In this document: in pieces, positions 9,075-17,774 of the stretch | Layout of the letters: each line of letters starts with the position of its first letter | How positions within the stretch are numbered: position 1 is the stretch's first letter | Assembly: GCA_041156125.1 (NCBI GenBank) | Contig: JBEVTI010000002.1 | Location: 248,001-312,000 of the forward strand | Direction: 5' to 3' | Length of the DNA stretch: 64,000 nucleotides | DNA from: Paraktedonobacter carboxidivorans | Lineage (GTDB): Bacteria > Chloroflexota > Ktedonobacteria > Ktedonobacterales > Ktedonobacteraceae | The notes under the pieces: generated by a model | The model's database searches: none | What the model saw: the letters and a program-made list of their open reading frames with translations, nothing else | What the model was told of the DNA's origin: nothing | Translations under genes and position numbers: made by a program

Positions 9075-11366
9075 TCAGGGAGCGAGGCGCAGCCATTCTT
9101 CGTCTTCCAGGCAGATGGGCCTGGCCATGTTGACCTGTTTGGCGTAGCGTTCAGCTCGCTTGTGATATTGATGAGCCTGGTCGAGATGGCCCAGGCGATA
9201 CTCAAAGAGGGCGAGGGAGACGTAGGCTTCCGCGAGGTCGGTGGCGGCTGTCAGGTTTTTCACAGATTCCATGACGAGTTCACGAGCCTGCTCCAGGGAG
9301 CCGCGCATGTAGGCGACATGGCCCAGGTTGGCAGTGAGGGCAGCCCGCAGATGGAGCATTGCAAATTGCTCTTTCTGCGCGGAAAGCTCAAGAACGCGCA
9401 AGCCCTCCTGGTAAGATGCAACAGCCTCATCAATGTTTAAGAGCTTCAAATGGATGTTGCCAAGCGTCTTGAGCGCGTCCACAATGAGTTCGTTTTCGCC
9501 GTAGGTGCGAAAAACCTCTATAACTTGAGTGGCCTCGGTAATCTCCTGGTTTGAGCAGGGCTTCCATTGACAACTGATCTTGAGCTGACTCAGATTGACT
9601 GTGGCCTGAGGTAGATCGCCCGCGTTTTCGACGGCGAGGAGGATACGTTGCAGCAAATCTTTGCCGCGCGCCATCAAGCCTGCCTGCCAGAGAAAGATGT
9701 TTGTCAGCGGGTTGAGCATTTCAACTAGGAGTTCTGTGTCACCTCTGATTTCACCCCAGGCAATGATGTGGTCCGCCCAGCGCACCAGGACGCCCCAACG
9801 GGCCTGCAAAAAGAGAAACTTGCTAATACGCCTGAAAAACCAGCTGGCCTCTGCCATTTGTTTCTGCTCAATCAACCAATCGATGATGGTTTTTAAATTG
9901 GTGACTTCGTTGCGGCACTCATCGTTGGGTTCCGTCTCTATGCGCATGGCAAGGTGCTGGTACCATTCTATCTGGCGCTGGCGAGCCTCTTTCTCAAATT
10001 CAGGGTGGGCCGCCAGTTCGGACTGCGCCTTGACTTTGGTTAGTGGCTCCAGGCTGAAACGCCCACTCTCCCTGTTGATGAGCGAGAGGATTTCAAGCTT
10101 GCTCAGTCCCTCGTCGCGGTCGAAAATAGCTTCATGGAAGCCAGCCGCATAGCCCAGAGCCTCGCGGGTCGCGTCCGTGGAGAAGAGGGCCAGGGCGGAG
10201 AAGAGTTGATAGGCATCTCCACCCTGAATCAGGTCCATGCTGCGTTTAAAACAAAATTCCTGGATGTCGTTATTAGGAAAACCGAGCAGACGCAGTTCAG
10301 TCTCGATATTGCTTTTGCGCCAGGCCATACGCCCCAATGTGCGCACAATCGCTAATGGGAGATAGCCAATGCGCAAGAGCCGCTCTTCTTGCGCGAGGGT
10401 AAAGGTGAGATTATGGCGTTGACTCTCGCTGTGAATCAACTCGCGAGCCTCGTAATCATTGAACCCACGCACCTGAATAGGGACCGCGACATCGATGCGG
10501 TGGCGCGTGGTGACAATGGCTTTGCTGGGTACTGGCAGGTCGCGCAGGAAGACCATTAGTTCCTGATCGTCGATGTCTTCAAGGTTATCGAGCACTAGCA
10601 AGACCCGGCGCTCTGAGAGGATTTGCGCCACAAGTACGTCGCGGTCGGACAGATTGACAGTACGCGTGATAGCAGGTAACTCAAGCACTTCGGCAATGAC
10701 ACGGTAGATATCGTTTAAATCGGTGAAGGTCGGATGGCGCGTGACGATGCCTGCGGGCAATAGTTCACTCTGTTTCGCGGTCACCCAGACGATGGCTTCA
10801 AAACGCTCCTCTGGCGCTTGACTGGCATAACGTTGATAGTGCCGATGAGCTGCTTCCAGGGCCAGGGCCGTCTTACCGATGCCGCCGATCCCTGTCAGAC
10901 AGACAACGCCCAGGCGATGACGATGAGAAAGAATCTTCTCTATCCTGGCCAGCTCTTCTTCACGTCCCACAAAATGCTCGTAATTGCGCCCGGGCAAGTT
11001 GCGACGCACTGCCGAACCGTTCGCCTCGCTGTTCGGAAAAAGATCCTGAATCAGATCCTCTTTGTCGATAAAGCGCGCCTGGCTGAGGAAATGAGTCAGC
11101 CACTGCTTCTGCATGCCACCACGGCTCACGCAGGCGCGCGCGAGATGCTCTACTTTCTTGCTTTCAGAGGGAATGGCCCCCTGTCTCCACTTCTCAATAC
11201 TCCAGCGCGTCGAGTTCATCTCGAAACCCAGAGCATCTTCCAAGGCGATAATCCCTTTGTTCTCACTTGCGGCGATGCTTTTTAATCCTTGAGTAAGCAA
11301 ATCGCCAAAAACCCGGTTCGCTTCAGCCACGGCGCTGCCCTCCTGCACTCTGTTTCTCTGGAGCAA
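9075..11366 (-). CDS. NB-ARC/TPR STAND-type regulatory ATPase
   Basis: The 763-residue protein has an N-terminal helical domain (about 1-110) of HTH-like character, an NB-ARC NTPase with Walker A TGIGGIGKTALALE near residue 158 and Walker B RVLLVLDNLED near 255, the ATTRH sensor after it, and a long C-terminal TPR-like helical region (about 450-763). Such STAND proteins act as signal-dependent switches, often transcription regulators of the AfsR kind but here without a BTAD domain. The start is a TTG at 11366; an internal start cannot be excluded. It lies 217 bases downstream of a sigma-like gene on the same strand and may be controlled with it. Confidence 0.82.
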   Translation of the reverse strand: MLQRNRVQEGSAVAEANRVFGDLLTQGLKSIAASENKGIIALEDALGFEMNSTRWSIEKWRQGAIPSESKKVEHLARACVSRGGMQKQWLTHFLSQARFIDKEDLIQDLFPNSEANGSAVRRNLPGRNYEHFVGREEELARIEKILSHRHRLGVVCLTGIGGIGKTALALEAAHRHYQRYASQAPEERFEAIVWVTAKQSELLPAGIVTRHPTFTDLNDIYRVIAEVLELPAITRTVNLSDRDVLVAQILSERRVLLVLDNLEDIDDQELMVFLRDLPVPSKAIVTTRHRIDVAVPIQVRGFNDYEARELIHSESQRHNLTFTLAQEERLLRIGYLPLAIVRTLGRMAWRKSNIETELRLLGFPNNDIQEFCFKRSMDLIQGGDAYQLFSALALFSTDATREALGYAAGFHEAIFDRDEGLSKLEILSLINRESGRFSLEPLTKVKAQSELAAHPEFEKEARQRQIEWYQHLAMRIETEPNDECRNEVTNLKTIIDWLIEQKQMAEASWFFRRISKFLFLQARWGVLVRWADHIIAWGEIRGDTELLVEMLNPLTNIFLWQAGLMARGKDLLQRILLAVENAGDLPQATVNLSQLKISCQWKPCSNQEITEATQVIEVFRTYGENELIVDALKTLGNIHLKLLNIDEAVASYQEGLRVLELSAQKEQFAMLHLRAALTANLGHVAYMRGSLEQARELVMESVKNLTAATDLAEAYVSLALFEYRLGHLDQAHQYHKRAERYAKQVNMARPICLEDEEWLRLAP

Positions 11367-11583
11367 GATCTTTCTCCAGAAGCTGGTTCTCTCTTACAAG
11401 GTACAGATTTCTCTCTTACCCTTCTTTTGCCGCAATTACTTTGATCATGGCGCAAAGTCGCGCCAAAAAGCCGGAAATTACCTCCGAATCTTCGGAGTCT
11501 ATTATAGCATTTTACTTACTTTCTAGTTATATATAGAAAACGTGTGAGACAACAGGGTAAATCAGGGTGAAGCACGGTGAGCA

Positions 11584-12246
11584 TTAGAGATCAGACTCCG
11601 AGGTCTTACGCTCCCACAGCAACACACTCATGGCCAGACGTTTGCGAGCATAGAAGAGCAGGGAGGTATGGCGGGCGCGCGCGGCTGCTTCGGTGGGTAT
11701 GGGCTGACGATAGTCCTGTAAGTTGATACCCAGGGCCAGCAGTTCGATCTGCAGCCGGCCTGGCTCGTCCTCAAACATGCTGCTATTAGCCAGGTCGATC
11801 AATAGCGCCTGGCGTTGCTTGCGAGGAAAGCGCGCAATCCGGTCTGCTATCACGCGGAAAAGCCATTCCTGATAGACATTGTCTATCGCCTTCGCCTCAA
11901 TATAAGCATTGTAGCCGCTCTCCTGGCCCAGCGGGAGAAATGCCAGCGCTTCACCTGGATGATACTCTGTCTGAAGCTTGCGGCGCAACAGGTCGTAGAG
12001 GTGGTTGCGGGCAATGGCGATCATCATTGACAAGGGATTTTGTATCGGCGTGGCCTCCCCAAGCTCCGCTTTGCGCGCCCGCTCAAGGTAACGGCTGACC
12101 GCCTCCTGCGTAATATCAGCCACAATCTCCTCCTCCTGCCCTCTCCACTGAGGTCGCCGATAGCGATAAACCAGGTATTCAACCAGTGTAGATAGCCGCT
12201 TGTACTGCTCTAGCCATGTGTCTTCGTTACTTTCGCTCGTGGTCAT
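11584..12246 (-). CDS. ECF-type RNA polymerase sigma factor-like protein
   Basis: The 220-residue protein has region-2-like sequence ADITQEAVSRYLERA and NPLSMMIAIARNHLYDLLRR (about 40-100), then a region-4-like segment RFPRKQRQALLIDLA (about 142-160) and a second ARARHTSLLFYARKRL helix. It is divergent from canonical ECF factors. Location just upstream of the NB-ARC gene suggests a regulatory pair. ATG at 12246 follows GGAGGGCATA. Confidence 0.65.
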   Translation of the reverse strand: MTTSESNEDTWLEQYKRLSTLVEYLVYRYRRPQWRGQEEEIVADITQEAVSRYLERARKAELGEATPIQNPLSMMIAIARNHLYDLLRRKLQTEYHPGEALAFLPLGQESGYNAYIEAKAIDNVYQEWLFRVIADRIARFPRKQRQALLIDLANSSMFEDEPGRLQIELLALGINLQDYRQPIPTEAAARARHTSLLFYARKRLAMSVLLWERKTSESDL

Positions 12247-12586
12247 TATGCCCTCCAGATGCGCTACCCCTTAGCAATGTTATAACTACGCATAGGTATG
12301 AAGTATGACTTGGAACACGGGTGAATTTTATCCCTTATGTAAAGAGTAACCAGATAGTGCTCTGAAAAGTCTGACAGAATCATCCAATTGTTTTGCGGAG
12401 CATACGAAGAGCTACCAGACAATGCACTATATATTTAGTATCTTTGTTCTAACGAGAGCTTGTATCAAGACCAGAGTTATGCTAATATATTGGAACTAAA
12501 GCAGTTGCGAATTTTTCACTTTATAACTATTTCTCGATTCTGCTGCTAAACGGCAAAAGAAAAGGTGCGAGAATAGGAGGAAACGC
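12247..12586. other. Intergenic region, nothing recognised
   Basis: AT-rich 340-base spacer between the divergently transcribed sigma-like gene and the beta-lactamase-fold pseudogene. It must hold both promoters, but no box pair stands out and no conserved ORF or repeat was seen. Confidence 0.4.
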
Positions 12587-13595
12587 ATGCCCCTTCACAC
12601 AAACCTCGCGCTTGCAACTCTGATTGCTTAGTTGGAGGTAGAGGTTCCTGAGCTTATGAGGGAGGCTCATGTTCCAGGTCTGGGACTCTCTTTGATGCGG
12701 GATGCGCGTGTGGCCTGGCAGGGCTTCTGGGGACGCAAACGGGCGGATAGCGAGGAGCCTGTTACTGAGCAGACTATCTTTCAGGCTGCCTCTTTGAGCA
12801 AGCCGCTTTTCGCCTACGCTGTGCTCTCTCTGGCACAGCAGGGGACCTTTGATCTTGATCGCCCCTTGACTGCCTACCTGCCCGCTGCCTCGCTGCCCGA
12901 TGATCCGCTTGTGGAGCGCATTAGCGGGCGCGTGGTACTCTGTCATCTGAGCGGCTGGCCAAACTGGCGGGAAGAAGGGCAGCCCCTGACGCGGCTGCGT
13001 GAGCCAGGGAAACGATTCGGCTATTCCGGTGAGGGCTTTGGCTATCTCCAGCAGGCCATCGAGGCGCTGACAGGGCTGCCATTGGAGACATTTATGCAGC
13101 AGACTGCTTGCGCTCCCCTCGGCCTGGCGCGCAGTAGCTATCTGTGGACGGCAGGCGAGCAGGCCGCTTGCGCTGGCGCACACGATGCGACTGGACAACC
13201 AATGCCTCCTTTTTCGCTGGCTACCCCGCATGCAGCGGCCAGCCTGCATACGACGCCAGCCGATTACGCGCGTTTTCTGTGTGCGATGCTTGAGCCTGGC
13301 AAGATTCCTGGCTCGCTACCTCTGGCGCGAGGAGATGCTGCGCCCACGTGTCAAGCTTGAGCCTGGCATAGCCTGGGGATTGGGCTGGGCCCTGCAGGAG
13401 ACTGCTGATGGCCGCGCCTGCTGGCACTCAGGAGATAACCCTGGCTACAAAAATTTTGCCCTGGCCTATCCCGAAGCCCGCCTCGGCCTGGTGATCATGA
13501 CTAACGGCGATGGAGGAGAGGCTTTATGGGAACCTCTGCTGCAAACCTGCCTGGGCGGTGAATATCCTTTGTTCGCCTGGAGAGCACGCAGATGA
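12587..13595 (+). pseudogene. Beta-lactamase-fold serine hydrolase, broken
   Basis: The gene starts with ATG at 12587 after TAGGAGG, but codon 15 is an in-frame TAG (12629-12631); reading resumes in the same frame with LEVEVPELMREAHVPG, the usual N-terminus of class C beta-lactamase/D-Ala-D-Ala peptidase-like esterases. The SxxK motif SLSK is present near 12800 and a YSGEGFGY (YxN-like) segment near 13025. Near 13310-13330 the frame shifts by one base: the first frame continues to a stop at 13360, while the true C-terminus (WHSGDNPGYKNFALAYPE, the HxG region) is in another frame and ends at 13595. Two independent lesions make it a pseudogene, or, less likely, two sequencing errors. Confidence 0.8.
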
Positions 13596-13632
13596 GCGGG
13601 ATATGTACTGCTACCTACATAGCAAAACATGA

Positions 13633-13670
13633 TTTCGCCTCACATGTATACTTTCGCCTCACATGTATAC
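13633..13670 (+). repeat. 19-bp perfect tandem duplication
   Basis: The 19-base unit at 13633-13651 (starting TTTCGCCTCACATG) is repeated exactly at 13652-13670, just past the pseudogene. It looks like a recent slippage duplication in a decaying region. Confidence 0.85.
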
Positions 13671-13825
13671 CTTAAATGAGTGGCTATTGTGGGGCGGGCT
13701 TTCCTTGCTTCATATTCTGCTGATTGGTTGCGTTACTTTCACGATTGATATGCATGCCGTTTTGGAAAAAGGCGTCGGTACACTGGCGCTTTACAAGCCA
13801 GTTCGCGAGTCAGGAGAAACTCTAC

Positions 13826-14118
13826 TCAGCGGGCTGGCCTCCCGTAGCTCTTGGCGTAGAGAAAACCGTTTGTGACCACCAGTTTATAGATCGGGAGAGG
13901 GATCGTATAGGTGGCAAGCTGGCTGCCATCTGTGGTTTTCAGCGCAAGGACCAATGAGGCTTTCTGCTGAAGCCGTTCCTGCCCTGGGGGGCGCGTGCAT
14001 TGTGTACCTCGCTCTTGTTTTGAGATCTCATATAGAGGTCGCCAAAATCAGCAAAGTGTTGCACAGAATTCAGCAGAGAATGTTGGCAATACATCACTTG
14101 CGAGCGTAATCCGGTCAT
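13826..14118 (-). pseudogene. Possible beta-propeller (PQQ-like) gene remnant
   Basis: On the reverse strand one frame ends at 13828 with LALKTTDGSQLATYTI and LVVTNGFLYA, which resemble the alternating strand pattern of a PQQ-like/WD beta-propeller blade. Just upstream a second frame is open from ATG at 14118 to where the first begins. I read this as a C-terminal scrap with a frameshift, but the upstream frame has no family resemblance and may be chance. Confidence 0.25.
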
Positions 14119-14215
14119 TTTGTCCTATTCCTCTTGTCGTAATTTACTTGTTGAGATAAGCTTGCTAGTAAACATATCCTGATCTCAAAAGCAGATACAG
14201 AGAAAGAGTTGACAG

Positions 14216-14878
14216 ATGTTTTTTGCAAAAACCAAACAGTAGGAACTTCCGCTGTTCATTATCTATATTCTCCTCTTGCACATTTTTAGCGCTACAAACG
14301 TTTTTTTCCTGGACCCAATTGTCATACGCTACGTCAGTAACCCCTATTTGCAAGCTCTGATTGGCTTCACACTAACGCTCGTCGTGCGGATAGGCTTGAC
14401 CTTTCTCTACATTATCTATGTGAACCGAAGTAATCCGCTCGTCTATCTAAAACTCACCACCAATCTGCGTCAAGGCTTGCTCTGGGGCCTCGTAGGCAGT
14501 TCTTTACTCATTGCAGGCTTGTGCTTTCGTCATTTTATTCAGAGCACTCCACTCAATTTCAATCTGGGCTTCGGCAGTTGGCTCAATATGGTTGTTTTTG
14601 TGGGCCTTTTTGAAGAAATTCCCTTCAGGGGATTGGTGTTTCAGAAATTGCACGAATACATGGGCTTCTAGCCCGCGAGCGTGCTCGGATCGTTCTTGTT
14701 TGTCTGTCTCCACCTCCCTTACTGGATCAGCCTCGGCAAGCCCTTCGCTTTTTTCCCATACAATAGCCTCTACGTTTTTGTATTCGCCATGCTCATGTGC
14801 TTTGTCCTGAAACGTTCAGGCTCACTCTGGGGCTGCATCATTATCCACAGCGTAAACGATCTGGTAAGCCTGATTTAG
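14216..14878 (+). pseudogene. CPBP (CAAX-type) intramembrane protease, two amber stops
   Basis: One frame from ATG at 14216 to TAG at 14878 encodes a CPBP family membrane protease but is cut by two in-frame TAG codons, at 14240-14242 (codon 9) and 14669-14671. Catalytic motifs are intact: EEIPFRG (EExxxR) just before the second stop, HLPYW after it, and HSVND near the end, plus several hydrophobic helices. CPBP proteases process membrane or prenylated proteins and can give bacteriocin immunity (family knowledge). At the second stop the sequence reads MGF-stop-PA, where family members often have Trp, consistent with TGG to TAG. Probably inactivated. Confidence 0.75.
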
Positions 14879-15030
14879 CGCTAGCCCGTTCAGTACTGGC
14901 TGGCAAGGGCGAGTAGCATAAACCGAGCAGATGCATGCTCCTTTTCCTCTCTGCGGTGATTTTCACGGATTTATGCTACCAGCTCCCCTGTTTCTCACAG
15001 GCAAGGTTTTCTCTTTCCCGCCCGCCCGCC

Positions 15031-15098
15031 CGCGCTTTCTTAAAGCAGACAAGCAATACTGGCGCGCCAGTGTTGCTTGTCTGCTTTAAGAAAGCGCG
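15031..15098. terminator. Bidirectional hairpin terminator, 34-bp arms
   Basis: Arms 15031-15064 and 15065-15098 pair with one G-T mismatch; the centre is GGCGCGCC. It separates the convergent CPBP pseudogene (+) and PIG-L gene (-), ending 9 bases from the latter's stop. Confidence 0.7.
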
Positions 15099-15106
15099 AT
15101 GCCTTG

Positions 15107-15928
15107 CTATACTTCTGCCTGTTTTTCGGCCTTTGGCCTGGGTACATGGAGCTTCACGCGCCGAAAGGCTTCGGCGTATTCCATCTCCAGGCCTAGCTTC
15201 TGTTTGGCCTCTCTGGCTGTTTCCGCGCCCCATTCTTTGATCTCTTTGAGCATGTCCGCGCCGGTTCCGAACTGGGTCACGTGACAGCGCAACCCCTGCG
15301 TTTTTTGCTCAATCACTGAACTGATGTCAACATATGTGTTGTCCTGGCTGGACATATAGAAGTAGATCTCATGGACCCGGTAGGGGTTAAGGCCTTCGGC
15401 CAACAGTTCGCGGTAAGAGCGCGGATTGCCTGCCGCTGGGAAGATCGCGTCAAGGACGATGTTGCCGGTGGCGCGGTGATCAGGATGGTTGAGATAGGCG
15501 GTCTCATCCGGCTTCTCGTTTGGATCGGGCGCGAAGATCTGCTGTGTGGGATCGTGCGTAAAGACCACGCGGGGACGATACTTGCGGATCAGCCGCACGA
15601 CGGCTTTGCGCGTCTCATCGGAATTGCGCAGGTGTCCATCGGGGAAACGCAGAAATTCCACCGCTCGCACTCCCAGAACCTCGCAGGCCGCGCGCTGTTC
15701 CTGTTCGCGCAAATGCATCAATTCGTGATCGACCACGGCGGGCACCTCGCTGCCCTCAGCTCCATCTGTCATTACGACCCAGGCAATTTTCTTGCCCTCT
15801 TTAGCCCATAAAGCGCTGGTACCAGCAGCGGCGAAATCATTATCATCTGGATGTGCGCCAATCACCAGAGCCTCAAAGTCAGGTTCAGTCACTACCTGAA
15901 GCGCTCCTGGAGCGTTGCTATCTGCCAT
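15107..15928 (-). CDS. PIG-L/LmbE family N-acetylglucosaminyl deacetylase-like protein
   Basis: The 273-residue protein has the zinc-binding motif GAHPDDNDFAAAGT near residue 22 and the later FTHDPTQ and HPDHRATG segments (about 125-155) that complete the metal site and catalytic base. Members remove acetyl groups from GlcNAc-containing substrates, including thiol cofactor precursors (family knowledge). The LREQEQRAACEVLGV helix is typical. The gene stands alone, so the substrate is unknown. It is distinct from the PIG-L gene in the polyketide cluster at 51752. Confidence 0.85.
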   Translation of the reverse strand: MADSNAPGALQVVTEPDFEALVIGAHPDDNDFAAAGTSALWAKEGKKIAWVVMTDGAEGSEVPAVVDHELMHLREQEQRAACEVLGVRAVEFLRFPDGHLRNSDETRKAVVRLIRKYRPRVVFTHDPTQQIFAPDPNEKPDETAYLNHPDHRATGNIVLDAIFPAAGNPRSYRELLAEGLNPYRVHEIYFYMSSQDNTYVDISSVIEQKTQGLRCHVTQFGTGADMLKEIKEWGAETAREAKQKLGLEMEYAEAFRRVKLHVPRPKAEKQAEV

Positions 15929-16113
15929 GTTGCTAACTCTTTCTGATTAAAGATGCCTGTTTATGTTTGTTCCTCATTATATCTGAAAATCGTACCAGAG
16001 TTCAAAATAGCGAACTCGCCAGGTAAAAGCATCTTGCAAAAAATGGGTTGCTAGCTGTCCCAAAATGGACTGCTTAACCCTCTTTATTTGTAAGTATTCC
16101 CTGTGAGGATTAG

Positions 16114-16704
16114 GGTGATCCTGAGAAGCACGTCGATACGCTGAAGTCAATCTCGCTGGCCTTCCTGGTCCTGCTGGAGCAGTTCCAGCCCTTTGAGCGC
16201 GCGGTCTTTTTGCTACACTCGGCCTTCGAGTACGATTTCGCTGAGATCGCTCATATGCTTGGTAAGAGTGAGGCTGCTTGCCGCCCCAGTTTTAGCTGGG
16301 CCAGGCAGCATCTACATGAGCAGCGAACACGCTTCCCCGCCTCGCGCGAAACCCATAAACGCTTGCTCAATAGTTATGTCCAGGCGGCTGAGACCGGCGA
16401 GCTAGAGACCCTGGTGAGCCTGCTCTCAGAGGACGTAGTGCTCTGGACCGATGGCGGCGGGAAGGCCAGAAATGCCGCGCTTCATCCACTGCGCGGGCGC
16501 GATAAGGTGGCACGCTTCAGCATAGCAAGCACGCGCTTCTTGCCTGAGGAATATTCCGTAGAGATGGCTGAGGTTAACGGCCAGTTGGCGGCGATCATCC
16601 GTATCGATAAACAGGCGTTTTCCGTGCTGACCATCGAAGTGGCGCGTGAGCAAATTCAAGCTATTCGCGTTATAGGCAACCCGGAAAAGCTCACGCGAGT
16701 CTGA
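16114..16704 (+). pseudogene. SigJ-like ECF sigma factor, N-terminally truncated
   Basis: An open frame from just after TAG (16111-16113) encodes DPEKHVDTLKSISLAFLVLLEQF and FERAVFLLHSAFEYDFAEIA, region 4 of a SigJ-type sigma factor, followed by the SnoaL-like C-terminal domain (LLNSYVQAAETGELETLVSLLSEDVVLWTDGGGK). Region 2, which binds the -10 box, is missing, and there is no good start. A few codons before the TAG stay in frame (CED) and then similarity fades. It is therefore a 5'-deleted remnant; an internal TTG at 16210 would make only region 4 plus SnoaL. Confidence 0.7.
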
Positions 16705-16721
16705 AATGCTTGCTCTATGAG

Positions 16722-16898
16722 CTACTCTTCTGACTTTTGTGTCAGGCGAGCCAGTTCCACCAGTGCCCACTGCCTCTCGCGCTCAATCAAATAGATAGCA
16801 ATGGCCCAGGCAATAGCAGCGAACGCCCAGGCAATGGAACCCCACTTGGTCCTGCGCCCCACCTGAGCTATTCCTGCAGCAATATTTGTATTATCCAT
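16722..16898 (-). CDS. Small single-span membrane protein
   Basis: A 58-residue ORF from ATG at 16898, after AAGGAG with good spacing, has a polar N-terminus (MDNTNIAAGIAQVGRRTKWG), one hydrophobic helix (SIAWAFAAIAWAIAIYLI) and a charged tail. An upstream in-frame ATG at 16994 lacks a ribosome site. The family is not recognised. Confidence 0.6.
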   Translation of the reverse strand: MDNTNIAAGIAQVGRRTKWGSIAWAFAAIAWAIAIYLIERERQWALVELARLTQKSEE

Positions 16899-17006
16899 AA
16901 CAGACTGTTTCTCCTTTTTCTTCGCAGATGCGATAAATGGATTACTCTCCGTTATCTTAGCAGAAGCAAGAGATAGAGACAAGATTTGCGGCAATAATTC
17001 CCAGGA

Positions 17007-17774
17007 CTACCCGGAGTTCAGGGCTGTTTCAAAGGCCTCTATGATCTCCTGGAGGGTTATGTGGCACTGCGTCAGTTCATCCAGACCCACGGCGCGCGTG
17101 GGGAGTTCGCGCCGCAACAGTTCCTGTTCGTCGGGCGTGTGTCCCAGCAGTTCGGCCAGGCACGCGCTACGCCAGTGGAGGAGCAGGCCAGCTTGCAGCA
17201 GGCTACCATTGCGCCGACGAATCATATCCAGGCCGACGATCTTGCGCTGTCCGACGACCACTTCATAGGCGGAATTTGCCGCGTAACAGGCGCGACGCAG
17301 CACTGCCTCGCGCGCGTGACTCTCATCCAGCTTGCTCGGCAGACGCTGGGCCCGCGCCTCCTCTGGTGAGACCACACGCGCATCCACGCCAAGCGTATGC
17401 AGGGCACGCATCCAGGTCTCGCCAAACCAGCGATAGGCCTCCACAATATCCGCGTGCAGCAACGGATGGCCAGCCGGGAGAAGCGCGTCCAGGGCCAGCA
17501 TATCGGGTCCCACCAGCACCGCCGTACCCCCAGCGCGGCGGTGATAAATGGGCGCGATCTCACCCGCGCGCGCCAGAGGATTGAGGATAGTCTCCTTTTG
17601 TGAGAAACCCAGCACCAGGCCGGGCGTGTGGGCCTGGGACCAGTACAGCACGGGTCGCGTGCCCGCCGCTGCCTCACTCAACAACTGCTCACTGCGCGCA
17701 ATATGGACCTGCTGATCCGCGACCGTGAGCGGAATAATCTGCCAGTCTGACTCAGAAGCGTAGTGCGTTAGCAA
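17007..17774 (-). CDS. Lipoate-protein ligase A-like family protein
   Basis: The 255-residue protein belongs to the biotin/lipoate protein ligase (BPL_LplA) fold: LVLGFSQKE near residue 54, then HRRAGGTAVLVGPDMLALD near 80 (the RRxxGGGxV motif with one Gly changed to Thr), and VGQRKIVGLDMIRRRNGSLLQAGLLLHW near 172 with the catalytic Lys of VGxRKIVG. Such proteins attach or transfer lipoyl/octanoyl groups to carrier domains; no lipoyl-domain gene is nearby. The TTG start at 17774 follows GGAG and overlaps the end of the MFS gene by 23 bases, so the two are coupled. Confidence 0.78.
   Translation of the reverse strand: MLTHYASESDWQIIPLTVADQQVHIARSEQLLSEAAAGTRPVLYWSQAHTPGLVLGFSQKETILNPLARAGEIAPIYHRRAGGTAVLVGPDMLALDALLPAGHPLLHADIVEAYRWFGETWMRALHTLGVDARVVSPEEARAQRLPSKLDESHAREAVLRRACYAANSAYEVVVGQRKIVGLDMIRRRNGSLLQAGLLLHWRSACLAELLGHTPDEQELLRRELPTRAVGLDELTQCHITLQEIIEAFETALNSG

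Noticed and set aside
12527..13249. 240-codon reverse ORF over the beta-lactamase-fold gene
   Set aside because: The forward strand carries recognisable SxxK and HxG motifs in this stretch; the reverse frame shows none.
13663..13875. 70-codon forward ORF with a hydrophobic N-terminus
   Set aside because: Its start lies in the second copy of the 19-bp duplication, there is no ribosome site, and it overlaps a reverse-strand remnant.
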